A DNA stretch of 64,000 nt, taken from NCBI GenBank assembly GCA_032358165.1, contig JAALGY010000020.1, positions 1,922,001-1,986,000 of the forward strand, in the 5' to 3' direction. Of this stretch, positions 11,510-30,501 are shown in pieces. Both the position numbers and the translations under genes were made by a program. The notes under the pieces are model-generated. The model saw only the letters and a program-made list of their open reading frames with translations. It made no database searches and was not told where the DNA came from. This DNA comes from Diplosphaera chodatii (lineage: Eukaryota > Chlorophyta > Trebouxiophyceae > Prasiolales > Stichococcaceae). The first letter of the stretch is position 1, and each line of letters opens with the position of its first letter.

Positions 11510-14500
11510 CTACAATCGCTGCCCGCGCTCAGCGAGCAGTGCTGCCCCGATGCGCATGCCATCAGCTACGACAACTGGCCAAGCCATGGCTGCCACATGT
11601 GCAAACTGGATCTTTGTGAGCAGCTCTGTGCCAAACCACGCCTGCACACACCACAGCAAGTTGCACCCTGATCACAGTGCACAAAGACAGACACCAAACT
11701 TCAGTGCATGCAACCCTGTGGAGCTGAACCACATGAGCACACCTCGAACTTATAACTGAGCCGGGCCTCGCGCTGCATGTTGCCCCGCAACAACTGGCTG
11801 ACCTCCACTGCTGCCTCATAGTCAGTGTCTTCGGCCTGCATGACGACGCAAAGCAGGTGACTCATCTATACACTGGCTGACGTTGGGCACTTGGTGAAAG
11901 CGTGAAGCCGAAATGAGAGGCGCTGCTGCGGTGTCAAACTGCTAGGACCTTGATCAGCCTAGCAGTCGGTCAGGGTTGCATGTGCCAAAAGCAGTGAAGA
12001 CACTCACTGCTGTTGTCAGCGCCTGTAGCCGTGACACAAGCTCCGATCGGGAGGCATGCAGCTGCTCCACTTCGTTGGCAACCAACCTGCGCGCCTGTGC
12101 ATATGGAGGAAAGTGTGCTCCCAGTGTTGTGGCACACACATCTCCCAAACCACCCAGGTGCTGATGGTGGCTGGCAGGTGCAGAGCAGCAAAGTCAGCAC
12201 ACCTGAGCGAAGGCCTCGGCCTGCCGCTGCGTCAGCTGCAGTTTCGTCAGCACCGCATGCCAGTCGACATCGTCTGGGCTCTGGCCGCCCACTGTTTTGG
12301 CTGCTTCTGCCTTCTCAGACTGCTGGATGCACGTCTCCAGGACATCCTTCGTCTGCATGCATGTGAAGCAGAGGACACATTGGGCATGGCTGAACCCGGG
12401 TGGGATGCCACTGCAGAGCGTTTGCACTGAGTGAGAAACCACATCACAGGCACAATATGGAGGGGTTCTGCGGGCACCTGGAGCGTCTGCAGGAAGCGGT
12501 CGCTGAAGCGAAGCTGCATGACAGCAGGTGGAACGAAGGTGTCATACACCGTCAGACAGGATGGTGCATGGCCGGGCAGATCGGTGGCCTGAGGTCCACT
12601 GCAGGATCCCGCTCTTTACATGACTTCCTCATGTGTCAACAGTCACAACAGCATGCACTGCTCTCACCTTCTGGTAGTACATCCGGGTGGTGACCCTGGA
12701 GAACTGCTCGATCCAGGCGTGGGGAGCGGAGCCAGGGGTCTCAGCGTCTGCTGCTTCCAGCTGCCGCCGCAGCTCTGTCACGGCATGGTCATAGCCCGCC
12801 ACCTCACACGCGCGCACATCGTCCAGGGCCGTATCCACAGGAGGAGCTGCACGCAGCGGCATCGATCATGCCCACTGTACTGGTCGGCGGCAACTGCTTC
12901 TTGCACAGCTCTCATCGTCACATATCAGCCGCCGGATGGCTAGGTTGCAGGCCAGGAGGTGTTTTAGATGCGCATATTACATTGTCATGGTGCAGAAGAC
13001 TGAAAACAACCACAAGACTGTAGCTACTGCTTGACGGCTGAACAAAGGGTGTACAAGTAGGATGCGCACGTGTGTAGCCGGCATCCAGTGCAGCATCCCA
13101 GCCACCGTAGAAGAAGGTGAAGGCGTCATCGTAGCGCTGCACGCACGCCTCCTTGTCCCGCTGCGTCACGTGCACCTGCGCATGTCACAAAGGGCATGTC
13201 TACAGAGCTGCCACATGAAGGCAAGCCAAGCGCTCCTCCTACCACAGAAGCGAATGCCAATGTTGAGCAATCACACAGCGCCAGTGGGAGGTCACACCAG
13301 GTTTGCATGTCCTGGCACACGCCACAATGTGATGCTACGCTCGGATCGACGCCTACAGCACACCGGTGCATACTCTGCCTCGCCGCCGACGCGGAAGGGC
13401 CTGATGCGCCGAGCCTCCAGCTCAGCGGGGTCTCCCGCCAGAAGCTGCGCCACCTGGGCTGCCGACGGCCGGTCCGCCGGCAGCTCCGACATGCAGGCCG
13501 CGATGAGGTCGGCCACGCCCTGCGGGCACTCCTCGGGCACCCTGCGGCATGCTCCAGGCATGCTTGGGGTATGGATGCATTTGCACCGACTGAGGGGTGC
13601 GGGGGGCACTGCGCCCTGCGGCTGGTTCGGTCACTGAACACAGGTACATGCTGGCTCAGCTTGAAGGTGAAGACACTAACACCATAACATCTTGTCTGCT
13701 GTAGAAGGAATGACACAGTACATCGCAGAATACGCCCACAGCTGGCTGCAGCAAAGCAGGGCACAGACCTGATGGTGCGCATGCGCCCGCGGTTGGGGGC
13801 CTCGCCGGTCACGATCTCCCACAGGATGACGCCAAAACTGTGGTCGTGCACAAACATGACGTCAGAAGGACACTTCCCACCGAGGGGTGCTTCGAATGCA
13901 GCAGGCAGGCTCATGCCATTCAGCAATATGCGATTCTGCGGCACCTGAAGATGTCGACCTTATGGCCGCACTTCCCACCCATCAGCACCTCGGGCGCCTG
14001 CAGTGCACACGGAATGTCAAGATCTGTCCACGCCCCTCCTATTTTTACCCCTGGTACATCCCTCGTACATCTGGCACGTATAAAGGATATGGCGTCTAGT
14101 GACGGCGCAAGACTAGGCCAAGCTCGTGCTTATGCTGCAGTACTGGCTGCCTTGAGGTCTGCAGGGTGCGCACCGTCCAGCTGAAGGTGCCGAGCGCGGC
14201 CTGGGCGCTCATGTAGTCGGCGGCCATGAAGCGCGCCAGGCCCACATCGCCCACCTTGGCCCTGCCGTCCTCCGTGAGCAGCACTGCGACGGGCGGCAGC
14301 ACACAGGGGCGGTAGGTAGGCACCGAGGCAGGGGGTCATTGATAAAGTTTTACGGCGGCGGTGTCTTTCGTGCTGGTCTGGACGCTGGCGGCAGGGCCTC
14401 ACCGTTGGGCGACTTCAGGTCCAGGTGCACGATGTGGCGGTGGTGCAGGAAGGCCAGGCCGCGCGCCACGTCCAGCGCGATGGACTTGCCAAGCCCCGGC

Positions 14501-16369
14501 TGCTGCTTTGCGCCGCCAGTAGTGCTCCTGGACAATGGTGCATGCAACCGTACTCAGCACGGCATCGAACCAGCACACCGCACATCACCAGGTGCATGGT
14601 CATATAAGCTGGCACGTCACCCGGCAGCACCATGCAGCAAGTAATCACAATAGAGCTCAGGTTTTGCATGCGTACCGTTTGTGCCACAGCAGGCGGCCTT
14701 TGGAGTCGTTTTCGAGCGCAGAGCGAAGGTCCTCACCTTGGAGCAGCTGCGGGTGTCCAGAGAAATGCACTCAGCAACACATTGCCCTGGTATTTGGCCA
14801 GGCCAACTGTCCTGGGCTTGGACGGCTGCCATGGTCGGACGGTCGAAGCGGCGGGCAAAAAGCTGCAAGAGCAACAAGCAGGAGGCGTACCTCCATGACA
14901 AGCATCAGGTGGCCGGGAGCGTCCAGGCACGCCGCCCTGAAGCCCACCACGTTGTCGTGCATGCACGCCCTCAGCACCTCAATCTCCTGGAGGAACTTGG
15001 CCTGCAGACAGGGAAACATACTGTGCAGGCGTGACACTGCTCAGCTGGCTGGTACGAACAGTGCAGTCAGAAGCACCAGATTGTGATCAGCGCAGGCAGG
15101 GGGGGTGCACACCTCGCTGCGGTCCTGGTCCGTGATCACAAACACCTTGACAGCAACGTCCTCGCCCCTGTACTTGGCCTTGAACACCTGCACACGTGCG
15201 CGGCAGCTGGCAAGCGCTGTGATTCCGACACCCAGCAAAGGCACCTACCAGCACTCATGGCATCCACACACCTGCCGCACGCAGACCACGCCACCGCCTG
15301 AAAACAGTGTCCTCAAGAGGTGGAGGCGCCTCAGAACCCACCTGCCCAAAGCCGCCGCGGCCCAACAGTGCTGGCTGCCCGTCCTCGTTGTGGTACAGCT
15401 GCAGCTCTGCGATCTTGGCGGTGCCTGCGATGTCTTCATCGCTGGCCGCCAGTGCGCGCTGCGCTGCGTTGCTGGCCGCCGCGCTCCCTCCGCCGCTGCC
15501 GCCCGTCCACCACGGCAGCTGCGGGGAGTCGAAGCGCGGGGAGTCCTGCGAGCCGCTGGTCAGCGGGTGCGACTTGCGGGTGAACACATTGCCTGCAGGG
15601 TTGCGCATGAAGACGCCTGGGGGAAAAAGGGAGTATCACGCAGATATCCGACAAGCTGCGATTTTGCGGCTCAGGGATGAATGGCTCGGGTTGCCATACA
15701 CTGGCATCATGCTAGGCATGGACCACAGCGTGAGCGTCATGTTGCAACAGTACAGGACTGTGTCCTATCGAGGAGGGGACCGCACCCCAGCCGCTGCCAC
15801 TGGCGTCTTCGGTTTGCAGCGCCGCCTGCGCAGATATGGCGCGGACGTCGCCTGTGGCTGCGCCTGCGGCGCGCCAGCTGCTGTTGCCCTGCAGCAGGCT
15901 CACAACGATGCATACCAAGGAACTTGGCAGCATGTGAAGCGGCTTCCACTCGCACGGTCTGTTCAGGCTGTGGGATCAGGGGAGCCGAGGGCTGCAGCCG
16001 AGTGGTCTGCTCATCCTGGGCAAATGTGAAAAGTCATACCCACGAGCCGCTGTCGGTTGCCAGCCTCGCCGCAAGGTCGCCACGCAGCGGTGCCGGCCCT
16101 GCGCCGGCCCCATCGCTGTCACGCACAGATGCGGCACCCGCGCCCGCCTTTGTCTGGGACGGCTCCGCGCTGCTGACAGCATCCGCTGGGGCTGAGGCAC
16201 TCCGCTGCGCGCCTTGTGGCACGCGCTGGGACGATCGCCAATACCATGCTGCTGCGGCGCCAGCTGCCGCTGTGGCTGCTGCCGCTGCGAGCAGTGAGCC
16301 GATGTGCTGTGTGCTGGCTGCAGGTGCGTTGGCCTGCTGCTTGTTCGACATCAGCAGCGGCACCGGCAT
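11510..16369 (-). CDS. Transmembrane TKL-type protein kinase A
   Basis: Eighteen exons keep phase and encode 759 residues: 16040-16369, 15916-16015, 15342-15616, 15113-15187, 14891-15001, 14676-14746, 14403-14527, 14174-14283, 13945-13997, 13769-13837, 13364-13541, 13070-13175, 12668-12846, 12478-12513, 12203-12352, 12008-12094, 11743-11835, 11510-11641. A hydrophobic Ala-rich segment lies at about residues 24-45, then a disordered linker. The kinase domain shows GRGGFGQV (Gly loop), DVAVKVF (catalytic Lys), a Glu-containing helix [28 protein letters not shown] (HLD in place of HRD), [10 protein letters not shown] (DVG in place of DFG), APEVLMGG and RGRMRTIRVPEECPQG. A ~280-residue tail with predicted helices follows. 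It resembles plant and algal Raf/TKL Ser/Thr kinases. Residues for catalysis (Lys, HxD Asp, Asn, DxG Asp) are present, so activity is likely. Ligand and substrate are unknown. Paralogue of the genes at 17.2-22.9, 25.1-30.5 and 48.5-56.3 kb. Confidence 0.88.
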
Positions 16370-17158
16370 AGCGTCAGCGCACTTGGGCCGGACCGACTTT
16401 CATACGTGACGCACGTCACGAACCTATGATGCCAAGGATGCGAGCAGCCTTGGCGCCATGTGAATGGTCAAGTCCGGATTGGCAGCACAACAACATTGTT
16501 CAGCTTTGGTAGAGAGCACCCACAAATCTGCAAGCAGATGGGACTCAGCAGGTAGCTTGCGCACTTGTGGGTGGCATTGCATGCTGTACTGCAGGCCTGA
16601 CGAGCCCTGCCCAGCGCAGGTCCTGCTGTACTGTCTGGCAGGACTGCTCAGATTGCTACTTGAAAGGAAGCGGTTTTGGCACCCACGTGCGCGTCAGCAT
16701 TGGTCCGGCATTGCATTGATGCTGCGAAAGACCGCAAGTGGTTTGCCGGAGCAGGACGGCTTGCAGACACAGCTGTCTGGGTCAGAAAGTGCAGCTACCC
16801 CGTGCTCCCCGGGATCAAACTTTCATGCATGCCGTCTTGACACGCACCGGGCACGCGAGTTCCTGAGTGAGGCACTTAGAGCAGAACAATGCAGGTGCGG
16901 CTGCGGACCATGTCAGCTGATGTGTGTGCGTGTATGAAGCGAGAAGACCCGAGTGCCCGTTTGCAGATCTGCGCCACGTGTCATCAACCCTGTGGCGTTC
17001 CATCGGTGAGGTGGGGTGTGCCGATCACTCTGTACATGGAACCCTGACAGATGCCAGCTTCAGGACAGCATCTGCAAGCCATGGCCATCTGGTCTCAAGT
17101 TCATGCGACTGCCCACCAAGTTTTATTGCCCCGCTTTGCTCAGGCGCTTGCACACCTC
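16370..17158. other. Intergenic, kinase A 5' region and kinase B 3' region
   Basis: This separates head-to-tail kinase genes A and B and should hold the promoter of A and the 3' UTR of B. The plus-strand ORF at 16464-16937 has no domain signature. No repeat or RNA gene seen. Confidence 0.4.
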
Positions 17159-20100
17159 TCATGCATGCAACCCTGCGCCGTGGCGGACTTGCTCCAGGGC
17201 AAGGAATCCCACTTTCGCTGCGTCAAACATGGCAGGCCAGGCGCAGCACTCGGCACGTGCGTACTGAATGGGCTGCAGCAGGTCCATCATCAGGTACACC
17301 TGTGGGCGATCAAGGCAGGCGAAAGTTGATGCCAGGTCCCTCCACGAGAGCACGCTCGCCAACAGAAGCGCCGCCTGTAGCATTTCAGCCATCATCAACA
17401 CAAACACTGTCACATCTGTAAGGATTAGTCACACCTGGAACATGTGTTTCGTCTGTGCCTCCAGCCGCATATTAGTGCGGAGCTCAGTCGCGGCAGACGC
17501 TGCCTGCATGTAAGCACTTTCGACACTGCAGCGCCGCCTTGGATATATGTGTGGGATGGTGCTGAGCTTGGTGCCGGGCTGCCAGTGTGCATGTGTGTTA
17601 TACAGGGGTGAAGGCTGGCTTGCACCTGCTCATACATCTCTACATCCTGCGGGTCTGACAGTGCCTGCAGCTTGGCAACCAGTGCGCTGCGCTCGCTCTG
17701 CAGATACTGCAGCCGTGCCCCAACCCGCAGCCGCGCCTGCAAATCGGAGTCTGACATCATCATCAGTTTCTGATTCCGGATTATGCACTTAGAGCTCGTG
17801 CAAAGCAGTGCATTGATGCAGTATTCAGTTCCGCACCTCGGCAAATGCTTCCAGCTGCTCATGCGACAGCTGCATTTCATCCAGCACACGCTTCCATAGC
17901 TCCCTGTCAGGTGGCGCACGCCGAGCTGGGTCCTTGTTGGCTGTATACCTGCGATTTGGTGCAGGATAGGAATGTACGCAGCACAGATGATTAGGATGCT
18001 ACAGAAGAGCATGTACATACATTCCAGCCATGGCCACCTGTTCAAAGCTGCTGACCACTGCTTTGCGAAGCAGTAGAGGTCCGATCAGTGTGATGGTCAC
18101 ATAGCTGAGGGGGCATCAGCACAGCCCAGCGTGGATGCGCACCCAGTCTCTTCTTTGCTGGCGCCGGTTGACTTGTTGCTGGCTCGTGTGCTGGTGCTGC
18201 GGCTGCTGCCCTTGCTGTGTGTCCTGACGCTGTCGATGGCCGCCTCACCACCTTTCTGGTTGCGTCCCAACGCCTCCGCAGCATTGACAGTAGCGGATGA
18301 TGCAAAGACTCCAGGAGGACACAGATCCTGGGCTGCTTTGGCAGCTGCTCCGGTGTCTGCCGATGTATGGCGGTCGCCCACAGCTGCGCTGTCCGGATTA
18401 CCATTGCCCTGCTGTTCAGCTGACAGCTGACCTGCGAGCTCGCCCAGGCGTGCGAGATCTGTATGCCGTAGCTCCTGAAACACCCTCCAGCTCAGCTTGA
18501 GCTGTAGCACAGTCACAGCATTGATATCATGATCGTCGTTCATGGGTGTTGCGTCCGTCATTAGAGCCATCAGACCAAGTATATGGACACGCAATCTTGA
18601 CATCCTCTGAAGCTGCTGCCAAACAGGCACTCATCGCATGAGCATTGCAACCAGCAATTGCAGCTGCACCTCAACGTCGCTGCATGTATGTAGACAGTGA
18701 CTTGCCTTGAGTGCATACAGGGGACGGAATATCCGCATGAGCTCCTCAACCCGGCGCCGTGCCGAGCTGTCCGTGTCCTCGATGTCTGGAGACTGCAGCA
18801 GGTCCTTGAGCTGCTCGATCATGTGGCTGTACGACTTGCCGTCATAGGGCCGGATGCCCTCCACCACGCTATCCAATGGCGGCTCGGTGTATCTGTAGCC
18901 AAAGAACAAGCTGTTGCTGCTGAGTCCTCAGAGTGGCATGCTGCATGCCATTGCTGGCTCATCGCAAACCTGGCTGCGACCTGCCAGGAGGTAGACCGCT
19001 GGGGTTTGCCGTTGCCCGTCCAATGTACCAAACTACAGCGTTAGTCTCTGAACCCACCCTGCAGCAGCTGCGGCCTCAGGCCCGCCATAAATGCAGTAGT
19101 TGCAGTCGCTGTACATCATTTGCAGGCGCTCACGCTCATCGTCTAGCGGAAGCTCCTGCAGCACAGGTGACCATTGACAGACTTCCAGCATGGAGCAATG
19201 GGCTGATGGGCTAGGCACGGAAGGGAACTTCTGCTATGGTACTGAGCACAGCTTCAGTATTCGACCGTGAGCGGGAGGACTGTACCTCGACAGCATCACC
19301 ACAGACTGAGTCGGTGCTGGCGTGCGCCTGCCGCCGCTGCTCCAGAGCCGCAGGATCCCCCGCCAGCAGCGCTGCAATTTCTGCACATTGCATGTACACG
19401 CAGCTATCAGGTCTTTTTCGACTGACACTCTATTCTACAAGCTGCATGTTGCCATGGGTGAGTAAGGTTACTTCCACTGTGCACTCACACAGCTAGGTCG
19501 TGATGGGCTAACGAATTGTGAAATGCTCACCTGCTGCGCTTGGCCGTATGGAGGCGTCGCGCTCCATGCATGCAGTGATGAGGTCAGCCACGCCTGGCGG
19601 GCACTCCTCTGGCACCCTGCCATATGAGTGTGAGCCGTCAGGATGGTAAAGCTTTAGTGCAGAAGCAGCAGCAGCAGCAGCAGCAGCAGCAGGGCACCTC
19701 TCATCACTCACTGCGAGGCCATGTAGGCAGCACCAGACAGCGGTATTGTGTGCAAGTGCAGGACGAATGTACTGCGGTGACGCGTGTGTCAGAATCCACC
19801 TGATGGAGCGCATGCGGCCGCGCTGGGGCGACTCGCCGGTGACCAGCTCCCACAGGACGACGCCAAAGGAGTAGATGTCCACCTTGTTGGAGCACTTCGC
19901 GCCCATCAGCACCTCTGGCGCCGACCACACAAAGGCGCCTGCCGGCACAGGCAGGCTGTTCTGTTGTTTTGGGCTGTTTTTGGTTACTTTGCTGGGCCCC
20001 ATGCTGCTCTCAGGTGTCAGAGAGGCTGCGCATGCTCACGCAATCACTTCTGCTTCGAGGAAACACACGGCGTGTGGGCATGGTATCTCAGCAAGCGCTT

Positions 20101-22921
20101 CATGCACCACTCACCGATGGCAGCCTGGGCTGACATGTAGTCGTTCGGCATGAAGCGGGCGAGCCCCACATCACCAATCTTGGCAACATTGTCCTCGGTC
20201 AGCAGGACTGCACACACAACTGCACGCACTTAGCCAGTTGCATGCACAACCAGTCAGCAAGCAGGTGTGAAAAGTTATACCAGGGCTGTGCCAACAGTGG
20301 CCACTAGAGCAAGCAAGCTGCTGCTGCCTTGCCGTTGGGGCTCTTTAGGTCCAGGTGCACGATGTGGCGCTGGTGCAAGAAGGCCAGGCCGCGAGCGATG
20401 TGCAGCGCAATCCTCTGGCCTAGGCCCGGCGTGTGTTTGCTGCCGCTGCTGCTGCATCACAGCAGTGCAAGGGCTCAGGTTGAGATCTGCACAGCAGCTT
20501 CGACCACGCAGGCTCGGTTGGGCGCCATGTCTCATTTGCAGGTCATTGTCTCAAGGCAGCGTATTTACAGCCTGCATACCTCGAGTACCACAGCAAGTGC
20601 TTGTTGTCATCGTCATTCAGTGCGCTTCTTAGGTCACCCTGTGCGCAGATATCCAGGTGACGCGTTGAGCATATGACAGCATGGTGTGCTTATGCACGAT
20701 GCGCAATGCATATTGTAGGTCGAAAAGTTTGTATTGCACCTGCATCAGCTCCATGGCCATGAGAAGATGCCCTGGAGCGTCCAGGCACCTGCAGACAGTC
20801 ACGTGTGGTTGTATGCACTGCAGCTTGTGCCATGTTGACACAACACACCACACATGCACGCCTCGGGAGCAGAACTGCAGAGATGGGTGGTGAAGTTGTG
20901 CAGCTCACGCGGCACGAAAGCCCACAACATGGTCGTTCTCACACTTGCGCAGCAGCGCAATCTCCTTCCGGAAGTTTTCCTGCATATGTGCAGGACTCCC
21001 TGAGTCGTACCAACCAGATATGCATGCCAGCATGCACGCATGCCACAGCGACTGCAGCATGCTGTGTGCCAATGTGGGGTCATCACACTGTCAGACCTCA
21101 CCTCTCCACTGGGGCGATCACCGACTGGAAACACCTTGACAGCAACGAGGTTGCCCCGAAATTGTGCCTTGTATACAGTGCCAAAGTTGCCCTTCCCAAG
21201 GATGACAGGGCTGCCATCCTCTCTGTGGAACAACCTCAGCTCCTGGAGTGCCACCGTGCCCTGCGCAATGGCAGGCACCCTGGCTCTGAACGTCAGCCAT
21301 CACGATGCTGTGACTCCCGGTTGCAGTTTTGAAGCACATTCAGAGAGCTGAACATCAAAAGCAAGGAAGATTCAGCCAGACAGCATTAAGGTGAGTCGAT
21401 GGTGTCCTGATGTCTGATGAATCCGAGTGGTGAAAGTTTTCATGAATGAGCAGTGCTAACAGAATGGCAGCACTGGTGCAACGCCCTGTGTGCATGCTGC
21501 GTCCATGACGGTGATGCTGGTTGCCACGTGCCTGGTCGTTGTCGGATGTGGAGCTGGGCGTGCGTGTGGATTCGCTCGTGGCGCTGGGAGCGGTGAGCGC
21601 CTCGGCAACAGTGCGCTGCCGCTGCAGGGTGGGCGGCCCGCCGTCCGGGTCCCCTGGGACGGACGTTGCCGTCTGCACCTGGCTCCTGCACAAGAGTTTT
21701 TGATGCTCACGGTGGCATCTAAGGCAGCATCCTGTCAGCACAGCTCCGTCAGCTGGCTGCCAGCCCTGAGCGCACTTGCAACTTGATGCTTTCAAGCCCT
21801 GTGCCACCAGGCGTAAGAGCAGGTAGCAGGCACGCGTGCAACCGCAGCATCCAGTACCTGAGGGCTGGGCCCCAGCTGACTGCACGGGATCTGCCGTCGT
21901 CATGAGGCTCATCCGCTGGCACATTGACGTTGCCTGCCGCATCGGCTGCCTCTTCAGGGAGTGGCGCTGATGTAGTGCTCGGTACGCTGGGATGTCCAGC
22001 TCCCGGCGGAAGCGTGGGTAGTGAGCCAGACCTGCACCACCTCCAAATGGTCGAGTGCGAAAGTTCCCAGCTGTGACCCACCTGGCAAGAAACGTGTGCT
22101 GGTGAGCAGTCTTGCTGGCACAGCCCTGCAATTGTTTTCTTGCAGTGTTAACATCAGCAGTTCAGGGCACCTGCGCTGTTGCTGCGGTGGAGAGCTGTCC
22201 CCCAGCGGATCGCTGACCGTGGTGGATGGCATGCGTGTCGCGGTGTCTGGCGGGGACCTGCGGCGGTCCCCGGGCTGTGGCTGCTGGCTGCTCGGCTGGG
22301 GCTGCTGCTGCTCGCGCTTGCATTGGTGTTCCGCCTGCCGGTGCCGCCGCAAAGCCTGTTTGGCAGTGACGCCTGGCCTCGCTGCTGCGTCCAGGGGTCC
22401 CAGAACCTGATCAGCCATCAAAGAGTCGTCAGAAGACTGGCAATGACATGCTGCTACCATCCTCAGCAGCAGGCTGTGCAAAACGACGGTGCAGCGGTTG
22501 ATGAGAGAGGCCCTGCAAAATTGGTGGAGGCACTGTCCCAGCTCACGTCTGGCGCGCCCTCCTCCGACTGCGACAGCCACTCCCAGCAGCGTTCCATGCT
22601 GTCTTCGGAGCGCATTGGCTCGCCCGACCCACCACAGCGCTTGTCATTCTGGAATGGCGACCGCATCGGCTGCGGTGCCGGACGTCGCTTCGTTGATGAC
22701 TGCTGTCGTGAATGATGCTCCGCCACTGCTGCGGCCTGAGTCGTAGCCCCGGTCTCATGCTGCTGTGCTGGTTTTGCAAGCGGTCCACGCTGTTGCTGGT
22801 CTGATGCTCGCAACAGCCAGTAGGAGGCTGCGGCAGTGGCAAGGCCAGCTGCGATGGCGACGCCGGCAAGCGCGGCGGCCTGCCTAGCGTTGCCTCCGCC
22901 ACCATGTGTCGCATCAGCCAT
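17159..22921 (-). CDS. Transmembrane TKL-type protein kinase B
   Basis: M at 22921 begins a protein with a hydrophobic segment ([20 protein letters not shown]) at residues 18-38 and [12 protein letters not shown] in the linker. Supported exons: 22547-22921, 22082-22436, one ending at 21102 (from about 21.28 kb), 20909-20979, 20740-20788, 20580-20638, 20333-20439, 20115-20207, 19800-19938, 19531-19616, 19286-19380, 19058-19155, 18706-18892, 18101-18501, 17837-17948, 17626-17736, 17435-17503, 17159-17299. One or two linker exons between 22031 and 21300 are unresolved. Kinase motifs: [69 protein letters not shown]. The intron that splits the Gly loop in A, C and D is absent here. Two donors are GC (after the HLDLKSPN exon and the 187-nt tail exon). 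The tail has a coiled-coil-like stretch ([20 protein letters not shown]) and ends with a module shared by A and C. Confidence 0.86.
19664..19692 (-). repeat. (AGC)n microsatellite in kinase B intron
   Basis: About 29 bp of uninterrupted AGC repeat. It lies in the intron between the exon ending RGRMRSI and the exon starting VPEECPPG, so it is not coding in the model. Confidence 0.9.
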
Positions 22922-25076
22922 GCTTGCTTCTTGGCTGATGGTAGCTGCTGCTACTGGCGCTGCGGTGTCTGCTGATATACACCATGGTGGACCATGACCG
23001 CAAGCCCCAACTGTCTCACGCTGTTACCGATGCAAACTGAGAAACCTGCAGGCACATCATGAGACTCGGGAGTGCTCAGTTGCACCGAGCTTCAGACGTC
23101 CAGTATCAGCTTCTCAGGACATACTGCGAACGCTACTATGATGGCTGCATGGTGGCGTGCGCACATCGCCCAGTGCACGTGCTTCACAGAGCCTGACCAT
23201 CAATCAACGCCTTGCAAGCGATCTTGTGGCATTCATGGTGTTTATCAAACATAGGATGTGATATTCGCAGGAGCACATGCCATCAAGACACCAGAGCCCG
23301 GATGCAGTGCAGAGCAGGAGCGAAGCAGCTTTCGTCTATTTCTATTTCAGTGCTGTAGGCACACATGTGACCGCGGGCGCTGCAAAGAGAGCGTCAGAGT
23401 GCCAGTCATGCACCACAGGGTGGCCTGCACCTGCACGACGGGTCAGCACTGCATTTGTAGATTTGTACTACCGTAGTTTCCACACCCCAGCTTGAATACC
23501 TGGGAAGGACCCTGAGCACTCTCAACTGGGTAATTTCTCCGGCTGACTAGGGCACACTGCACTCCCAGTCAGCGGGGTAGTCTATGAACGTACTCAGTGA
23601 AACAATCGCACGTCGCTAGCGAGCGTGAGCCAACGCGTTGTGGGCGATTGACACTGGTACAGGGTGGCTGTTGCTGTGTTGCAGAGGACGTGAGGTGCAA
23701 GTCCTGTGTTGTTTAGGGATGTCAACACCTTGCATTACATCAGTTGGTTGTGTGCTTCTGGCAGCCGTCATCTGCTGTGCGAATCGCTGAACTACTGTAC
23801 AGGTTGCGCCGCTCATTGTGAGTCCAGAACAACCTAGCGCTGTTACTGGTCTAGGTCTCCATACTATCGGCCTCGGACTTGTCGAAGGTCAGCAGCTGGT
23901 TCAGGCCGGAGTGGTAACATTGCAGGCGTCCAGGCGCACTGTCCATTATGCACTGAAGTCCGGATGCTGCAGGGTGGACTGTTGCCAACTGCATTGAAAG
24001 GCCGACACCCGAAGTCTGGATTAGCTGCAGTTGGTTTCAGAACACGCAACGCGCAACGCCTTGTGTGTTGTTACGCTGCTGTGACCACTCTGCAAGTGAT
24101 TACAGCCTCGAGCACGGCAGCTGCCAACCGACAAACTACCAGCTGCAAATCGCAATCTCACCGGAGAATTGCGCCCCAAAGGCAACCGCCTGCTAACGGG
24201 GCATATGTCCAACTGAAACTGCTCTGCTGTGAGCTCTGGTTGTTACCTCACAGCCTATAATGCAGCACAGCGCAAATGGAACTGGTCCTCTGTTTGCCGA
24301 CTGGTATGTTGGCAGGACGCACAACGTTTTGCCTTAGAACACGGGGACTAGGTCATTGGGCACTTCGCGCTGTGGCTTCCGGCGGCTTCCAAGCTGTCAG
24401 ACAAGCAAGCCACGCGCAACACTAGCATCCCGCTCCCGCCGCTCGCAGCCCTAAACATACAGTTACATGCTTAGGTAGCTGAAGTGCTCGGCGCAGCGGC
24501 TGAGGTGCGGCGTCCGTCCCGGACTGCCTGGTTTTGTTAAACATCATTCGGCAGTTCCACCACGACGGCAAAGCTTCTATTAATAGTAAAGTACTATACT
24601 ATTAAAACGCGTTGGCAACAAGTCGTGATACACTAGCTGAGTGGCGTCTCTCAACTGGGGAGACCTTGTGGGGGACACCAGCCGATCATGGGGATTTCCT
24701 GGACATGGGTCCTTTAACAATTTGAGCATTGGACTATGAAAGACGAGTGTGCACGAGCATGCAGCAAGAGGCAGTAGGGCACCACCAGCACCGAAAGAGT
24801 GCCCGCTGCGCTCCTGTTGTGCAACACAGACCTAGGGAAGGCAAGAGCTGAAGGGCCTACCACTCTCAAACAGACAATGCATTCCTGGCAGGCACGGCAA
24901 ATCAATTATTGCTGGTCAACAAAATACGTGCTCTCGCTCTCGTAATAATGCACCGCTTGATTCGGCGTTAGTGCCTTTGGGGTGGGGCTTCTGCTGACAG
25001 TCCCCGGTCTGCCAGAATCGAATCGCCTGCAGTCGTACAAGTCAGCCATCAGCGCTCTCGTGAAGACACAACATGC
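22922..25076. other. Long intergenic region between kinases B and C
   Basis: About 2.1 kb that should hold the promoter of kinase B and the 3' UTR of kinase C. Open frames are short and without recognisable domains. It contains a small AT-rich inverted repeat near 24.59 kb and nothing else I can support. Confidence 0.4.
24580..24605. repeat. AT-rich 9-bp inverted repeat
   Basis: The arm ttaatagta at 24580-24588 is repeated as its reverse complement tactattaa at 24597-24605, with an 8-nt loop. It is the most AT-rich patch in the neighbourhood. It could be a hairpin, a MITE remnant or chance. Confidence 0.5.

Positions 25077-30501
<5,425 letters not shown>

Noticed and set aside
21355..22131. 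258-residue minus-strand ORF as a separate gene
   Set aside because: It overlaps the linker of kinase B. Parts are probably linker exons (for example [20 protein letters not shown]), and the rest reads like intron.
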